A stretch of 51,421 nucleotides of DNA, taken from assembly GCA_021299955.1 (NCBI GenBank), contig JAJTFQ010000011.1, positions 1 to 51,421 of the forward strand, read 5' to 3'. Below, piece after piece: positions 15,480 to 25,016 of the stretch (position 1 is the first letter of the stretch; every line of letters starts with the position of its first letter). The DNA comes from Chitinophagaceae bacterium (GTDB lineage Bacteria; Bacteroidota; Bacteroidia; Chitinophagales; Chitinophagaceae). The notes below the pieces were generated by a model. The model ran no database searches and was not told the origin of the DNA. It saw only the letters and a list, made by a program, of their open reading frames with translations. Made by a program: the position numbers and the translations under genes.

Positions 15480-16508
15480 ATGCAATCCATTCGAAAAGCC
15501 TTGCAGGAGCGCATCCTCGTCATCGACGGGGCCATGGGCACCATGATCCAGCGCTACCGCCTGACTGAAGCCGACTATCGGGGGGCGCGATTCGCTGATT
15601 GGCCCTCCGACCTGAAGGGAAACAACGACCTGCTCTGCATCACGCGTCCGGATATTATCGAGGCCATCCATCTCGAATACCTGGAAGCGGGTGCCGACAT
15701 CATCGAAACAAATACCTTCAACGCCCAGGCCGTCTCCCTCGCTGATTACGACATGAGTCACCTGGCCCTGGAACTCAACGTTGCAGCGGTCTCCTGCGCA
15801 AGGGCGGCCGTAAAGACCTTCCTCGAACGCCACCCTGAAAAGGCCGGCGGACCCGGACCGTTCATCGCCGGCGCCATCGGGCCGATGAACAAGACCCTCT
15901 CCTTATCGCCCGACGTGAACAACCCGGGTTTTCGGTCGATCTCCTTCGACGAAGTGGCGGAAGCGTATCTGGAACAGGTGCAGGGACTGGTGGAGTCCGG
16001 CTCCGATCTCCTGCTCATCGAAACGATCTTCGATACCCTGAATGCCAAAGCGGCGATCTACGCCGTTAAAAAATACTTCCGGGAAAGCGGCCGGCCCGAA
16101 CTCCCTTTGATGATCAGCGGAACGATCACCGATGCGTCTGGTCGAACCCTCAGCGGGCAGACCCTGGAGGCCTTCTACACCTCTGTTCAGCATGCCGATC
16201 CGCTAAGCGTGGGACTCAACTGCGCACTCGGTGCCGACCAGATGCGGCCCCATATCGAAGAGCTCTCGCAGATCGCCTCATGCTATACCTCCGCCTATCC
16301 GAATGCCGGATTGCCCAATGCGATGGGAGAGTACGACGAAACCCCGGAGCAGACAGCCCATCACATCGAAGACTGGGCGAAGGAAGGATACGTGAACATC
16401 GTCGGCGGCTGTTGCGGCACTACACCTGATCACATCAGACACATTGCCGAACATGTCCGTACCCTGAAACCCAGGCCACTGCCCGTCATTGAAAAAGAAC
16501 TGATCTGA
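15480..16508 (+). CDS. metH: Methionine synthase, homocysteine-binding module (split MetH part 1)
   Basis: The 342-aa product equals the N-terminal homocysteine S-methyltransferase barrel of MetH. It starts [19 protein letters not shown] and has [11 protein letters not shown]. The zinc-binding cysteines are in VGLNCALG and in [11 protein letters not shown] near the C-terminus. It lacks the folate, cobalamin and activation domains, which are encoded by the next gene 34 nt downstream. Together they would transfer a methyl group from methyl-tetrahydrofolate to homocysteine through cobalamin. Splitting of metH at this domain boundary is known in Bacteroidota. It is preceded by a long leader with its own promoter. 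Confidence 0.93.
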   Translation: MQSIRKALQERILVIDGAMGTMIQRYRLTEADYRGARFADWPSDLKGNNDLLCITRPDIIEAIHLEYLEAGADIIETNTFNAQAVSLADYDMSHLALELNVAAVSCARAAVKTFLERHPEKAGGPGPFIAGAIGPMNKTLSLSPDVNNPGFRSISFDEVAEAYLEQVQGLVESGSDLLLIETIFDTLNAKAAIYAVKKYFRESGRPELPLMISGTITDASGRTLSGQTLEAFYTSVQHADPLSVGLNCALGADQMRPHIEELSQIASCYTSAYPNAGLPNAMGEYDETPEQTAHHIEDWAKEGYVNIVGGCCGTTPDHIRHIAEHVRTLKPRPLPVIEKELI

Positions 16509-16542
16509 GGCATATAAGCCTCCCATTCAACGCATACCCACC

Positions 16543-19233
16543 ATGTCTGCACCCAGCATCATCAAACCATACCTCCGGCTCTCCGGACTTGAACCCCTGG
16601 TCATCCGTCCGGAAACCAATTTTGTCAACGTCGGCGAACGCACCAATGTTACGGGCTCCAAAAAGTTCGCACGCCTCATCCGCGATGGCCTCTATGAAGA
16701 GGCGCTGACGGTCGCCCGGCAGCAGGTGGAAAGCGGTGCCCAGGTACTGGACGTCAACATGGACGATGCCCTGCTGGACGGAGAAACAGCCATGGTGACC
16801 TTCCTTAACCAGCTGCAAAGTGAGCCCGACATCGCCCGCATCCCGATCATGATCGACTCCTCGAAGTTTGCCATCATCGAAGCCGGCCTTAAATGTGTAC
16901 AGGGTAAATGCATCGTGAACTCCATCTCCCTCAAGGAAGGCGAGGAGAAATTTCTGGAACAGGCGGTCATCTGCCGCAGCTACGGTGCCGCCGTCATTGT
17001 GATGGCCTTCGACGAACAGGGCCAGGCAGATGACCTGAAGCGCCGCGTGGAGATCGCCGACCGGGCTTATCGGATCCTCACGCAACAAGCCGGATTCCCG
17101 CCGCAGGATATCATCTTCGATCTGAACATCTTCGCGGTCGCCACCGGCCTGGAAGAACATAACAACTACGCAGTCGACTTCATCAAGGCGACCCGCACCA
17201 TCAAGCAGAAGTATCCGCTCGTGAAGATCAGCGGAGGCGTCAGCAACCTGTCCTTTTCCTTCCGTGGGAACGACCACGTGCGGGAAGCCATGCACTCCGT
17301 ATTTCTCTTCCATGCCATCCGCGCCGGGATGGACATGGGCATCGTGAATGCAGGCCAGCTGGTGGTTTATGACGAGATCGAACCGGAACTCCGCACACGC
17401 TGCGAGGATGTGATCCTCAACCGAAACAACGATAACAACGAAGCCACCGAAAGACTCATCGTCCTCGCCGAACAGGTCAAGGCCAAGGGAAAAGTGCAGG
17501 AACGCGATGAGTCCTGGCGGAAGGGTACTGTGCAGGAAAGGCTGAAACACGCGCTGGTCAATGGCATCACTGAATACATCGAAGCGGATACCGAAGAAGC
17601 CCGACAGCAGTATCCGCGCCCCCTCGACGTGATCGAAGGACCGCTGATGGACGGCATGAACTTCGTCGGCGACCTGTTCGGTGCCGGCAAAATGTTCCTG
17701 CCGCAGGTCGTCAAGAGCGCGCGCGTCATGAAAAAGAGTGTGGCAGTGCTGACACCCTACATCGAATTGGAAAAAGCCGAGGCCTCCTCCGCCGGCCGTA
17801 TACTCCTGGCGACCGTCAAGGGTGATGTGCATGATATTGGAAAGAACATCGTCGGTGTAGTCCTTGGTTGTAACGGATATGAGATCATCGACCTCGGCGT
17901 GATGGTCCCCGCCGACCGGATCCTGGAAGAAGCCCAAAAAAGGGGCGTCGACATTATCGGACTGAGCGGCCTCATCACGCCCTCGCTGGATGAGATGGTG
18001 CATGTGGCCCGCGAGATGAAACGCCGCGGAATGACGCAGCCCCTGCTGATCGGTGGCGCCACCACCTCCAGAATGCACACGGCCGTCAAGATCGCCAGGG
18101 AGTACGACCATGGTGTTGTACACGTCCTCGATGCGTCACGAAGCGTCTCCGTCGCCGGCAATCTGCTCAACCTGGACCAGCGTCCGGAATTCCTGGGAGG
18201 CGTAAGTCGCGAATATGCACAACTGCGACAAGATTTTGAAGCCAGGAAGACCGTTAAACAATCGATCTCCTATAAGGAAGCGGTCTCCAACCGATTCAAA
18301 CCTGACTGGAATAAATATGAACCCGCAACGCCCAGGTTCACCGGGGCGCAAAGCTTCCGCCGTGTAGATCTGGCCAAGCTGCGTCCGTACATCGACTGGT
18401 CACCATTCTTTATCGCCTGGGAATTGGGCGGGCATTTCCCCGACATCCTCACCGATACGGTGGTGGGTACCGAAGCCACAAAGCTATACCGGGATGCCGA
18501 AACCATGCTTTCCCGGATCATTTCCGAACAATGGCTGGAAGCCCATGCCGTCATTGGCTTCTGGCCGGCCAACGGACACGGCGGGGACACGGTGTCCCTG
18601 CTGGCTGAAAAAAATGGAGCGGAAAACGTCGTAACTCTTGAATTCCTTCGTCAACAGGCTAAAAAGGCATCCGGTCAGCCCAACCTCTCCCTGGCAGACT
18701 TCATTGCGCCGGCTGAATCGGCCAAGCAGGACTACCTGGGAGCATTCGCCGTGACCATCGCCGGTATAGAAGAACATATCCGGAAGTTCGAGGCGGATCA
18801 CGATGATTACGGCAAGATCATGCTACAGGCACTGGCGGACAGACTGGCCGAAGCCCTGGCAGAATGGATGCACGAACAGGTCCGGAAAGAATACTGGGGA
18901 TATGCGTCTGAAGAGTCGCTCTCAAACGACGAACTCATCCGTGAAAAATATAGTGGCATCAGACCTGCACCAGGCTATCCCGCTTGTCCGGATCACACGG
19001 AAAAATACAAGTTGTTCGATCTTTTGGACGCCACCGCGGCCATTGGCATCGGCCTGACCGAATCACTGGCCATGTATCCGGCCTCTTCTGTCTGCGGATG
19101 GTACTTCGCCCATCCGGAGGCGAAGTATTTCGGCGTCGGAAAGATCGGCAAAGACCAGCTGACGGATTATACCGTCCGCAAGGGAATGGATCCTGAAGAG
19201 ATGGAACGCTGGCTGCGCCCGGTACTGGAGTGA
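16543..19233 (+). CDS. metH: Cobalamin-dependent methionine synthase, folate/B12/activation modules (split MetH part 2)
   Basis: The 896-aa product has the remaining MetH domains in order. The pterin-binding barrel (about 25-290) includes [14 protein letters not shown] and [12 protein letters not shown]. The B12 cap helices include [20 protein letters not shown]. The B12-binding domain has [19 protein letters not shown], with the His that ligates cobalt (about residue 429). The C-terminal AdoMet-dependent reactivation domain (from about 560) has [15 protein letters not shown] and [16 protein letters not shown]. All hallmark motifs appear intact. It acts in the cytoplasm with the preceding homocysteine module, regenerating methionine and tetrahydrofolate. 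It converges with xth after a 16-nt gap. Confidence 0.96.
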   Translation: MSAPSIIKPYLRLSGLEPLVIRPETNFVNVGERTNVTGSKKFARLIRDGLYEEALTVARQQVESGAQVLDVNMDDALLDGETAMVTFLNQLQSEPDIARIPIMIDSSKFAIIEAGLKCVQGKCIVNSISLKEGEEKFLEQAVICRSYGAAVIVMAFDEQGQADDLKRRVEIADRAYRILTQQAGFPPQDIIFDLNIFAVATGLEEHNNYAVDFIKATRTIKQKYPLVKISGGVSNLSFSFRGNDHVREAMHSVFLFHAIRAGMDMGIVNAGQLVVYDEIEPELRTRCEDVILNRNNDNNEATERLIVLAEQVKAKGKVQERDESWRKGTVQERLKHALVNGITEYIEADTEEARQQYPRPLDVIEGPLMDGMNFVGDLFGAGKMFLPQVVKSARVMKKSVAVLTPYIELEKAEASSAGRILLATVKGDVHDIGKNIVGVVLGCNGYEIIDLGVMVPADRILEEAQKRGVDIIGLSGLITPSLDEMVHVAREMKRRGMTQPLLIGGATTSRMHTAVKIAREYDHGVVHVLDASRSVSVAGNLLNLDQRPEFLGGVSREYAQLRQDFEARKTVKQSISYKEAVSNRFKPDWNKYEPATPRFTGAQSFRRVDLAKLRPYIDWSPFFIAWELGGHFPDILTDTVVGTEATKLYRDAETMLSRIISEQWLEAHAVIGFWPANGHGGDTVSLLAEKNGAENVVTLEFLRQQAKKASGQPNLSLADFIAPAESAKQDYLGAFAVTIAGIEEHIRKFEADHDDYGKIMLQALADRLAEALAEWMHEQVRKEYWGYASEESLSNDELIREKYSGIRPAPGYPACPDHTEKYKLFDLLDATAAIGIGLTESLAMYPASSVCGWYFAHPEAKYFGVGKIGKDQLTDYTVRKGMDPEEMERWLRPVLE

Positions 19234-19249
19234 TCACTGCAACCCGGGA

Positions 19250-20017
19250 TCAGACATCCAGGTCCAGATATACCGGACAGTGATCGCTGTGTTTGACGTC
19301 CGGATATATGGCCGCCGATCTGAGTCCCGCCGCAAGGGACTCTGTCACATTGATGTAGTCGATCCTCCAGCCCTTATTCTGGAGTCGCACCGTAGGAAAA
19401 CGCTGGCTCCACCAGGTGAAGCGACCAGGGGAATCATCAAAATGTCGAAGCGAATCTTTCCATCCGCTGTCAAAGAAACGATCCATCCAGGCCCGCTCGC
19501 CGGGCAGAAATCCTGACGATTGCTTATTGCCCTTCGGATCGTGGATGTCTATTTCGCGATGGGCGATATTGTAGTCGCCACAAAGGATGACCTTGCTGCG
19601 CTCCCTGCGCAAGTCCGCCAGATAGGCATCTATCTCATCCAGCCACTGGTATTTATAACCCTGGCGCTCCTCCCCGGAAGTACCCGAAGGAAAATAGGCG
19701 TTGATGAGTCTGGTATCGCCAAAATCCAGCTGTATGACCCGGCCTTCTTCATCACTCTGTCCAAACCCATGGCCATACGTGACATGATCGGGCTTGCGCC
19801 GCGTGAATACCGCTACACCACTATATCCCCGCTTGCGCGCGCTGAACCAGTAGTCATGATATCCCAGTTCCTCAAAAGGTCTGATATCGATATTGTCGCG
19901 CTCGGCCTTGGTCTCCTGGATGCAGATCACATCCGCCGGATCCGTTGACAGCCACTCGATCAAACCCTTTTTGATGGCCGCACGAATTCCATTCACATTG
20001 TAACTGATGATCCTCAT
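19250..20017 (-). CDS. xth: Exodeoxyribonuclease III (AP endonuclease)
   Basis: The 255-aa product is a complete ExoIII-type endonuclease/exonuclease/phosphatase-fold enzyme. It starts MRIISYNVNGIRAAIKKG and has the metal-binding Glu in CIQETKAE. Other motifs are RGYSGVAVFTR, the catalytic GDYNIAHREIDIHDPKGN, FTWWSQRF and the C-terminal KHSDHCPVYLDLDV with the Asp-His pair. It cleaves DNA 5' to abasic sites and has 3'-5' exonuclease and 3'-phosphatase activities, acting in base excision repair. It is convergent with the second metH gene and divergent from the DUF4286 gene. Confidence 0.95.
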   Translation of the reverse strand: MRIISYNVNGIRAAIKKGLIEWLSTDPADVICIQETKAERDNIDIRPFEELGYHDYWFSARKRGYSGVAVFTRRKPDHVTYGHGFGQSDEEGRVIQLDFGDTRLINAYFPSGTSGEERQGYKYQWLDEIDAYLADLRRERSKVILCGDYNIAHREIDIHDPKGNKQSSGFLPGERAWMDRFFDSGWKDSLRHFDDSPGRFTWWSQRFPTVRLQNKGWRIDYINVTESLAAGLRSAAIYPDVKHSDHCPVYLDLDV

Positions 20018-20100
20018 GTAGTAAAATTAACACTTCAACCCTATCTTTATTACATGAGTCCATGCTGAAGAAGTCCCAGATCAGTCCTGAAAAAGACACC

Positions 20101-20406
20101 ATGTACATATATAACGTAACCAGCCTCGTACCGACCGACATTCACAGCGAATGGCTCGACTGGATGCGGACGGATCACATTCCCAGGGTGATCGCCACAG
20201 GTCTCTTCTCGCATCACCGGATCCTCCGCCTGAGGGATACCGATGAGTCTGATGGTGTGACCTATGCCGTGCAGTATTTCTGCAGCAGCCGGGAGGCTTA
20301 TGACCTGTACCTGTCGAAACATTCGACTTCCCTGCGACGGGAAGCCACGGAAAAGTGGTCCGAAGGTGTGGTTTCATTTCGGACATTGATGGAAGTTATC
20401 AACTGA
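20101..20406 (+). CDS. DUF4286 family protein
   Basis: The 101-aa product, from the ATG at 20101, begins MYIYNVTSLVPTDIHSEWLDWMRTDHI and matches the short DUF4286 family, which usually starts this way. The ORF-track start at 20062 adds 13 residues without family support. A TATCTTTA -7-like box is at 20042-20049. The family is common in Bacteroidota. It has a ferredoxin-like compact fold by appearance, but no function is known. It is followed by a weak terminator-like hairpin at 20428. Confidence 0.82.
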   Translation: MYIYNVTSLVPTDIHSEWLDWMRTDHIPRVIATGLFSHHRILRLRDTDESDGVTYAVQYFCSSREAYDLYLSKHSTSLRREATEKWSEGVVSFRTLMEVIN

Positions 20407-20690
20407 ATGTGGAAAACAGGGTGGCTGAAAACCCTATGAAATCAGGGGTTTTGAGAATTTCCGACACGGAATTGAGTTCCGGCCGTTTCGGATTTCAGCC
20501 TGAAATGCAGTGATATCAAGGGTTTCAAGGCATTTCACTTTTCATTTATATATGAAGGTTTTTCATATGTGCGCTGGAATCATTGACTGGCGTGGATTAC
20601 AGCGTTCACATCCGGTGGATTCATTAAATTTTGTCAAATGAAAAAAGCCTCTAAATTTGCCCGAACAGTCACTATTTAAATCACTCTACC
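20407..20690 (+). promoter_or_regulatory. Terminator-like hairpin, inverted repeat and HU promoter
   Basis: Three signals lie in this 284-bp gap. AAAACCC/GGGTTTT at 20428-20452 could terminate the DUF4286 gene, although the T-run is short. ATATGAA/TTCATAT at 20550-20568 is a perfect 7-bp inverted repeat that could be an operator or hairpin. The HU promoter is strong: TTTG at 20630-20633, then 18 nt, then TAAATTTG at 20652-20659. The ATG of HU follows 31 nt later. Confidence 0.6.
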
Positions 20691-20960
20691 ATGAACAAAT
20701 CAGATTTGATCGCCAAGATCGCGGAAGACGCCGAAATTTCGAAGAAGGAGGCCAATGACGCCCTCGATTCATTCATCCAGGCCGTTACCAAGACGCTGAA
20801 AGGCGGTGGTAAGGTTACCCTCGTGGGCTTCGGTACTTTCTCTGTCACCAAGCGTGCCGCCCGCAAAGGCCGCAACCCGCAAACCGGTGCTGAGATCAAG
20901 ATCAAGGCCAAGAAGATCGCCAAATTCAAGGCTGGAAAGGAACTCTCCGAGAAGATCTAA
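20691..20960 (+). CDS. HU family DNA-binding protein
   Basis: The 89-aa protein is a standard HU/IHF-family bacterial histone-like protein. It starts [22 protein letters not shown], the core is [26 protein letters not shown] with the DNA-bending arm GRNPQTG, and the end [19 protein letters not shown] matches the family. It binds and bends DNA non-specifically and compacts the nucleoid. A consensus Bacteroidota promoter is upstream and a strong terminator follows at once, so it is a one-gene unit. Confidence 0.96.
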   Translation: MNKSDLIAKIAEDAEISKKEANDALDSFIQAVTKTLKGGGKVTLVGFGTFSVTKRAARKGRNPQTGAEIKIKAKKIAKFKAGKELSEKI

Positions 20961-20982
20961 GGGAATCCAATCCCTGATCAGA

Positions 20983-21013
20983 AGCAAATCACACAATGTG
21001 GTTTGCTTTTTTT
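20983..21013 (+). terminator. Intrinsic terminator of the HU gene
   Basis: AGCAAATCACA pairs with TGTGGTTTGCT (11 bp, one G-T pair) around a 3-nt loop, followed by seven T. The T-run runs directly into a TATTTTTG box at 21013-21020 that may serve the next gene. Confidence 0.9.
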
Positions 21014-21046
21014 ATTTTTGCAGTACAACAAAATAAATCGACCATC

Positions 21047-21175
21047 ATGGGAAGAGGTGATAAGAAAACCAAGAAAGGAAAAATTTTCAAGGGATCTTTC
21101 GGTAAGTCGCGTTCTGCGCGTCCGCACGTCGCCAAGCGCAACGCTGCAAAGGCTGCCGCTCCCGCATCGAACTGA
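21047..21175 (+). CDS. 30S ribosomal protein THX
   Basis: This 42-aa gene is too short for the ORF track. The product starts MGRGDKKTKKGKIFKGSFGKS and ends AAAPASN. The GRGDKKTKKGKI core is the signature of the bacterial THX ribosomal protein, a small basic peptide at the top of the 30S head. It is strongly basic. A TATTTTTG -7-like box ends 26 nt upstream of the ATG and overlaps the HU terminator. It is placed between HU and the convergent pdxH gene. Confidence 0.9.
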   Translation: MGRGDKKTKKGKIFKGSFGKSRSARPHVAKRNAAKAAAPASN

Positions 21176-21215
21176 TTGATCAACCCGATCGTTTCTGACC
21201 GACCAAGGCTCCACC

Positions 21216-21866
21216 TCAGGGTGCGAGCCTTGTTAATTTCCAGCCTTCTCCATCCTGCAGATCATACCGGATGCGGTCGTGCAGGCGGCTGGGGCGGCCC
21301 TGCCAAAATTCCAGCATGACGGGTTTGAGACGATATCCACCCCAGTGCGGGGGCCTGTAGATCGGCGTGTCGCTGAAGCGTTCGGATATCTCGGCAATGT
21401 TGCGGTCGAGGATCTCGCGCGACTCAATGGTCTTTGACTGCGGGGAGGCCCAGGCACCGATCCGGCTACCTTCAGGCCGTGCGTTGAAATAGGTATCACT
21501 CTCTTCCGAACTGACCCGTTCACAAACACCTTCGATCCTGATCTGTCGCTCCAGTTCCTTCCAGAAGAAGAGCAGGCTTGCCTTGGGATGCTCTGTCAGT
21601 TCCCGGCCTTTACGGCTCTCATAGTTGGTATACCACACAAAGCCGTGATCGTCGTATCCCTTCAGCAACACGATCCGGCTTCCGGGAAATCCGGATGTTG
21701 AGAGGGTCGACAGGGTCATGGCATTGACTTCATCAATGTCTGCCTTGAGCGCTTCCGCCCACCATCTGTCGAACTGGCGGAAGGGATCCGAATGGACATC
21801 AGATTCCGAGAGGGATTCACGCATGTACTCACGACGGATCGAAGAAATGGATGCATCCTGATGCAT
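21216..21866 (-). CDS. pdxH: Pyridoxamine 5'-phosphate oxidase
   Basis: The product (216 aa from the ATG at 21866) matches PdxH: IRREYMRESLSESDVHSDPFRQFDRWW, then AMTLSTLSTSGFPGSRIVLLKGYDDHGFVWYTNYESRKGREL, and a C-terminal PPHWGGYRLKPVMLEFWQGRPSRLHDRIRY. These include the FMN and substrate contacts. It makes pyridoxal 5'-phosphate (vitamin B6 cofactor) in the cytoplasm. The track start at 21911 would add 15 residues (MFAKIIAEIPL...); family length favours 21866, but the longer start is not excluded. It lies 57 nt downstream of pyrH and may share its transcript. Confidence 0.94.
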   Translation of the reverse strand: MHQDASISSIRREYMRESLSESDVHSDPFRQFDRWWAEALKADIDEVNAMTLSTLSTSGFPGSRIVLLKGYDDHGFVWYTNYESRKGRELTEHPKASLLFFWKELERQIRIEGVCERVSSEESDTYFNARPEGSRIGAWASPQSKTIESREILDRNIAEISERFSDTPIYRPPHWGGYRLKPVMLEFWQGRPSRLHDRIRYDLQDGEGWKLTRLAP

Positions 21867-21923
21867 GATATGTGGATTGAGGGGAATCTCGGCAATGATC
21901 TTAGCAAACACGGATGGGGCGTT

Positions 21924-22634
21924 TCAATTCACCAGTGTGCCTACTTTTTCTCCCATGATCACGCGCTTGAGGTTGCCGGGTTCGTTCATGTCGAATACGA
22001 TGATGGGCAGGTTGTTTTCCTGGCATAGCGTGAAGGCTGTCATGTCCATGATCTTCAGGTTCCGGTCGATGCATTCACGGAAGCTGATGGTATCATACTT
22101 GGTGGCGTGGGGATCCTTCTCGGGATCGGCGGAGTACACACCATTCACCCGGGTACCTTTCAGGATGATATCGGCACCGATCTCGACCGCACGCAGGGAT
22201 CCGGCCGTGTCGGTCGTAAAATACGGATTTCCGGTGCCAGCACCAAAGATCACGACCCGGCCTTTCTCGAGATGCCTGATCGCGCGGCGGCGGATATAGG
22301 CCTCCGCAACGCCTTCCATCTTGAGGGCGCTCATCAGCCGCGTATAGACGCTCAACTTTTCCAGCATCGCCTGCATGGCCATACCGTTGATCACTGTCGC
22401 CAGCATGCCCATGTAGTCGCCGTGTGCCCTTTCGATCCCGGTCTCGGACTCGTTCATCCCCCGGTAGATATTCCCACCGCCGATGACAATGGCCACTTCA
22501 ACACCCGACTGTACTATGGATTTCACTTCCTGAGCGTATTGGCCGATTACGGCGGGATCCAGACCGAAGCTGTTCTGACCCATCAGTGATTCGCCCGACA
22601 ATTTCAGCAGGACACGTTTATAGACTGGCTTCAT
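21924..22634 (-). CDS. pyrH: UMP kinase
   Basis: The product (236 aa from the ATG at 22634) starts [19 protein letters not shown], the usual PyrH start. [11 protein letters not shown], the [16 protein letters not shown] segment, [35 protein letters not shown] and [11 protein letters not shown] are family motifs of the amino-acid-kinase fold. It converts UMP to UDP using ATP. The track start 16 codons upstream lies beyond the promoter. A TACCTTTG -7 box ends four bases before the ATG, predicting a leaderless transcript. A terminator upstream separates it from tsf. Confidence 0.96.
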   Translation of the reverse strand: MKPVYKRVLLKLSGESLMGQNSFGLDPAVIGQYAQEVKSIVQSGVEVAIVIGGGNIYRGMNESETGIERAHGDYMGMLATVINGMAMQAMLEKLSVYTRLMSALKMEGVAEAYIRRRAIRHLEKGRVVIFGAGTGNPYFTTDTAGSLRAVEIGADIILKGTRVNGVYSADPEKDPHATKYDTISFRECIDRNLKIMDMTAFTLCQENNLPIIVFDMNEPGNLKRVIMGEKVGTLVN

Positions 22635-22638
22635 GCTG

Positions 22639-22646
22639 CAAAGGTA
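22639..22646 (-). promoter_or_regulatory. Leaderless promoter of pyrH
   Basis: TACCTTTG fits TAnnTTTG exactly and is followed by CAGC then ATG. The four-base spacing is the same as at recR. Transcription would start at or beside the A of the start codon. This also shows why the longer ORF-track start is unlikely. Confidence 0.6.
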
Positions 22647-22679
22647 CGAAGAATTCGGCCTGGTCGGAGGGCTCAAAAA

Positions 22680-22714
22680 CACAAGGCCGTCAGGGATATC
22701 CTGACGGCCTTGTG
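22680..22714 (-). terminator. Terminator after tsf
   Basis: A perfect 15-bp stem (CACAAGGCCGTCAGG with its complement) around a 5-nt loop is followed on the minus strand by GTTTTTG-type T-rich sequence. It closes the rplM-rpsI-rpsB-tsf unit and insulates it from pyrH. Confidence 0.85.
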
Positions 22715-22749
22715 AAAGTATATGTGCAAGTCGGTGAATCTTTCGGAGA

Positions 22750-23583
22750 TCAACCGAGTGCGATACGCTTGAATGAGAGTACTTTCAGATCCTTGTCGAC
22801 GGATTTGAGATAATCTCCGACGGACTGGCCACCATCTTTCACGAAAGCCTGGGCGAGGAGTGTGCTTTCCTTGAAGAAGGCGTTGAGTTTCCCTTCGGCG
22901 ATCTTGGCGATCATCTCCTGGGGTTTGCCGGCCATCTTGGGATCGTTCTGGATCTGATCGATAACGATGGACCTTTCGCGCTCGACCACTTCCGCAGGTA
23001 CGGAAGCAGGATCTACTGCGACAGGGTTCATAGCGGCGATCTGCATAGCCACATCCTTACCTGCTTCTGACTGGGCGGCGTTCATGCCGACGAGCACACC
23101 CATACGATTGGCACCATGGATGTAAGAGGCCACAAATTCAGCGTCAATGCGCTCGAATTTGGTAACGCCGATCTTTTCGCCGATGCTCGCGAGCTTGTCG
23201 TTCACGAGGTCTGCCACTTTTACGCCGTTGATCTCAACCTGATTGAGCTCATCGACACTCTTGACGTTGGCGCCGATGGCGGCGTCGAGGATGGTCTGTG
23301 CGAAGGCGACGAAGTCGGCATTCTTGCTGACGAAGTCGGTTTCGCAACTGATGCAGAGGGCGATGCCCGTCTTGTTATCTGCGGTGGTCCTGGCCAGGAT
23401 CACACCTTCCTTAGCGTCGCGGTCGCCACGCAGGGCGGCCACTTTCTGGCCTTTTTTACGCAGCCAGTCGACGGCGGCTTCCATGTCGCCATCTGTTTCG
23501 GTGAGGGCTTTACGGCAATCCATCATGCCGGCGCCGGTCATCTGGCGCAGTTTGTTGATATCTGCAGCGGTGATCGTTGACAT
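22750..23583 (-). CDS. tsf: Translation elongation factor Ts
   Basis: The 277-aa product starts with the UBA-like N-terminal domain ([26 protein letters not shown]), including the [12 protein letters not shown] signature. It continues with [29 protein letters not shown], the Asp/Phe contact region for EF-Tu. The C-terminal dimerisation-like segments include [19 protein letters not shown] and [14 protein letters not shown]. It exchanges GDP for GTP on EF-Tu. It lies directly downstream of rpsB, the normal arrangement, with a hairpin in the 96-bp gap. Confidence 0.97.
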   Translation of the reverse strand: MSTITAADINKLRQMTGAGMMDCRKALTETDGDMEAAVDWLRKKGQKVAALRGDRDAKEGVILARTTADNKTGIALCISCETDFVSKNADFVAFAQTILDAAIGANVKSVDELNQVEINGVKVADLVNDKLASIGEKIGVTKFERIDAEFVASYIHGANRMGVLVGMNAAQSEAGKDVAMQIAAMNPVAVDPASVPAEVVERERSIVIDQIQNDPKMAGKPQEMIAKIAEGKLNAFFKESTLLAQAFVKDGGQSVGDYLKSVDKDLKVLSFKRIALG

Positions 23584-23595
23584 AGCGTGTAAAGC

Positions 23596-23622
23596 GTCCC
23601 CGCCGGAGCGGGGACTTTTTTT
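23596..23622. other. Hairpin between rpsB and tsf
   Basis: GTCCCCGC (23596-23603) pairs perfectly with GCGGGGAC (23608-23615). Seven T follow on the plus strand, which is antisense to the genes here. On the coding minus strand the hairpin is preceded by A and not followed by U, so it would not terminate rpsB-tsf readthrough. It may instead stop antisense transcription or act as a leader element of tsf. Confidence 0.6.
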
Positions 23623-23679
23623 ATCGTTATGGTATGCGTTGTGGGATCGGTTGCGGATCGTTCAGACCCGGCCATCCGG

Positions 23680-24564
23680 TTATTTCTTCAGGGCCGGTCT
23701 GCGACCGCCGCCGCCGGGTCCTGCGACCCTGCGCTTGGGCTGAGCCTTGGCACCGGCTCCGCCTCCGCCTCCGCGGCGTGCTCCGCTGCGGTCTTCGTCC
23801 TCTTCGAGGGCGAAGCGCGGCGACTTGTCATCTCCATCTTCGTCTTCCTCACTCTCTTCCGAGCGCTCGGCCTGGCGTTCAGCGAGACCTTCTGCGATGG
23901 CGGCGGTGATATAGTTGGCGATGATGGCGATGGACTTGGTAGCGTCGTCGTTGGAGGGTACGGGGAAGTCTACCTTGTTCGGATCGCAGTTGGTGTCCAC
24001 CATCCCGAAGGTGGTGATGCCCAGGCGCTTGGCTTCGGAGAGGGCGATGTGCTCATGTCCGATGTCGATGATGAACAATGCGGCCGGAACCCTGCCCAGC
24101 TGGGCGATACCACCGAGGACCTTATCCATCTTGTCGCGATCGCGGGCAAGCTGCAGGCGCTCCTTCTTCGTGATGTTATCGAAGCTGCCATCCGTCAGCA
24201 TCTTCTCAATGCTCTGCATCTTCTTGACACTCTTGCGAACGGTGTTGAAGTTGGTGAGCATTCCACCCAGCCAGCGCTCTGTTACATAGGGCATGCCTAC
24301 GCGCTTAGCGCACTCGGTGACGATCTCTTTGGCTTGCTTCTTGGTGCCGACAAACATGATCTTACGACCCTGCTTGGCGATGCTCTTCAACGCAGAGGCA
24401 GTTTCCTGCAGGCAGTCAACGGTCTTGTTCAGATCGATGATATGAATACCCTTCTTCTCCGCATAGATATACGGCAGCATTTTCGGATTCCACTTCTTAC
24501 GCAGGTGACCGAAATGCACACCCGCTTCCAATAACTGCTGTTGTAATGAAGTGTTGCTTTCCAT
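23680..24564 (-). CDS. rpsB: 30S ribosomal protein S2 with extended acidic/basic C-terminal tail
   Basis: The 294-aa product starts MESNTSLQQQLLEAGVHFGHLRKKWNPKM, with standard S2 motifs IHIIDLNKTVDCL, MFVGTKKQAKEIV, ERWLGGMLTNFNTVRKS and VDFPVPSNDDATKSI. The S2 core ends by about residue 225. About 65 more residues form a low-complexity tail, first acidic (SEESEEDEDGDD), then rich in Gly and Arg (GARRGGGGGAGAKAQ). Bacteroidota S2 proteins often have such tails; this one is long. It assembles into the 30S subunit and helps bind S1. It lies downstream of rpsI. Confidence 0.96.
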   Translation of the reverse strand: MESNTSLQQQLLEAGVHFGHLRKKWNPKMLPYIYAEKKGIHIIDLNKTVDCLQETASALKSIAKQGRKIMFVGTKKQAKEIVTECAKRVGMPYVTERWLGGMLTNFNTVRKSVKKMQSIEKMLTDGSFDNITKKERLQLARDRDKMDKVLGGIAQLGRVPAALFIIDIGHEHIALSEAKRLGITTFGMVDTNCDPNKVDFPVPSNDDATKSIAIIANYITAAIAEGLAERQAERSEESEEDEDGDDKSPRFALEEDEDRSGARRGGGGGAGAKAQPKRRVAGPGGGGRRPALKK

Positions 24565-24600
24565 CTTGATGATTGTATGATGAAATGAATAAAGTTTGTA

Positions 24601-24990
24601 TTAGCGCTTGCTGAACTGGTAGCTGCGGCGTGCCTTCTTCTTACCGAACTTCTTACGTTCGACGCCTCTCGGATCGCGACGGAGCAGACCGGCGGCCTTG
24701 AGCACCGGACGCCATTCGGCATTGATCTCGATCAACACACGGGAGATCCCGAGCTTGGCGGCTTCGGCCTGACCTTTCTTACCACCGCCGGTGGCGTTGA
24801 TGACGACATCGAACTTGTCAGTGGCCTCGATCGCCTTTAACGGCATCTCCACCTGGTTCTGCAGATACACCTGCGGGAAGTATGCCTTGTAGTCGAGGTC
24901 GTTCACCTTGATGTTGCCTTCACCTTTCGTCATGAAAACCCTGGTAACGGCTTCCTTACGACGACCGACGGCATTTTTTTGCTTTTCCAT
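24601..24990 (-). CDS. rpsI: 30S ribosomal protein S9
   Basis: The 129-aa product is full length: VGRRKEAVTRVFMTKGEGNIKVND at the start, INATGGGKKGQAEAAKLGISRVLIE in the core, and the C-terminal GLLRRDPRGVERKKFGKKKARRSYQFSKR, whose final SKR reaches the P-site tRNA. It is 26 nt downstream of rplM in the conserved L13-S9 pair. Confidence 0.97.
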   Translation of the reverse strand: MEKQKNAVGRRKEAVTRVFMTKGEGNIKVNDLDYKAYFPQVYLQNQVEMPLKAIEATDKFDVVINATGGGKKGQAEAAKLGISRVLIEINAEWRPVLKAAGLLRRDPRGVERKKFGKKKARRSYQFSKR

Positions 24991-25016
24991 CTATCTGTTT
25001 TTTGGAATCTTTTGAA

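Noticed and set aside
16486-18123. 545-aa minus-strand ORF antisense to metH
   Set aside because: It is a mirror of the strongly coding metH gene, with His/Asp/Val-rich composition and no recognisable motif. GC-rich codon bias of the true gene explains the open antisense frame.
15480-19233. metH broken by mutation
   Set aside because: The two parts are separated at a domain boundary by a 34-bp intergenic gap with a proper ATG, as in other Bacteroidota.
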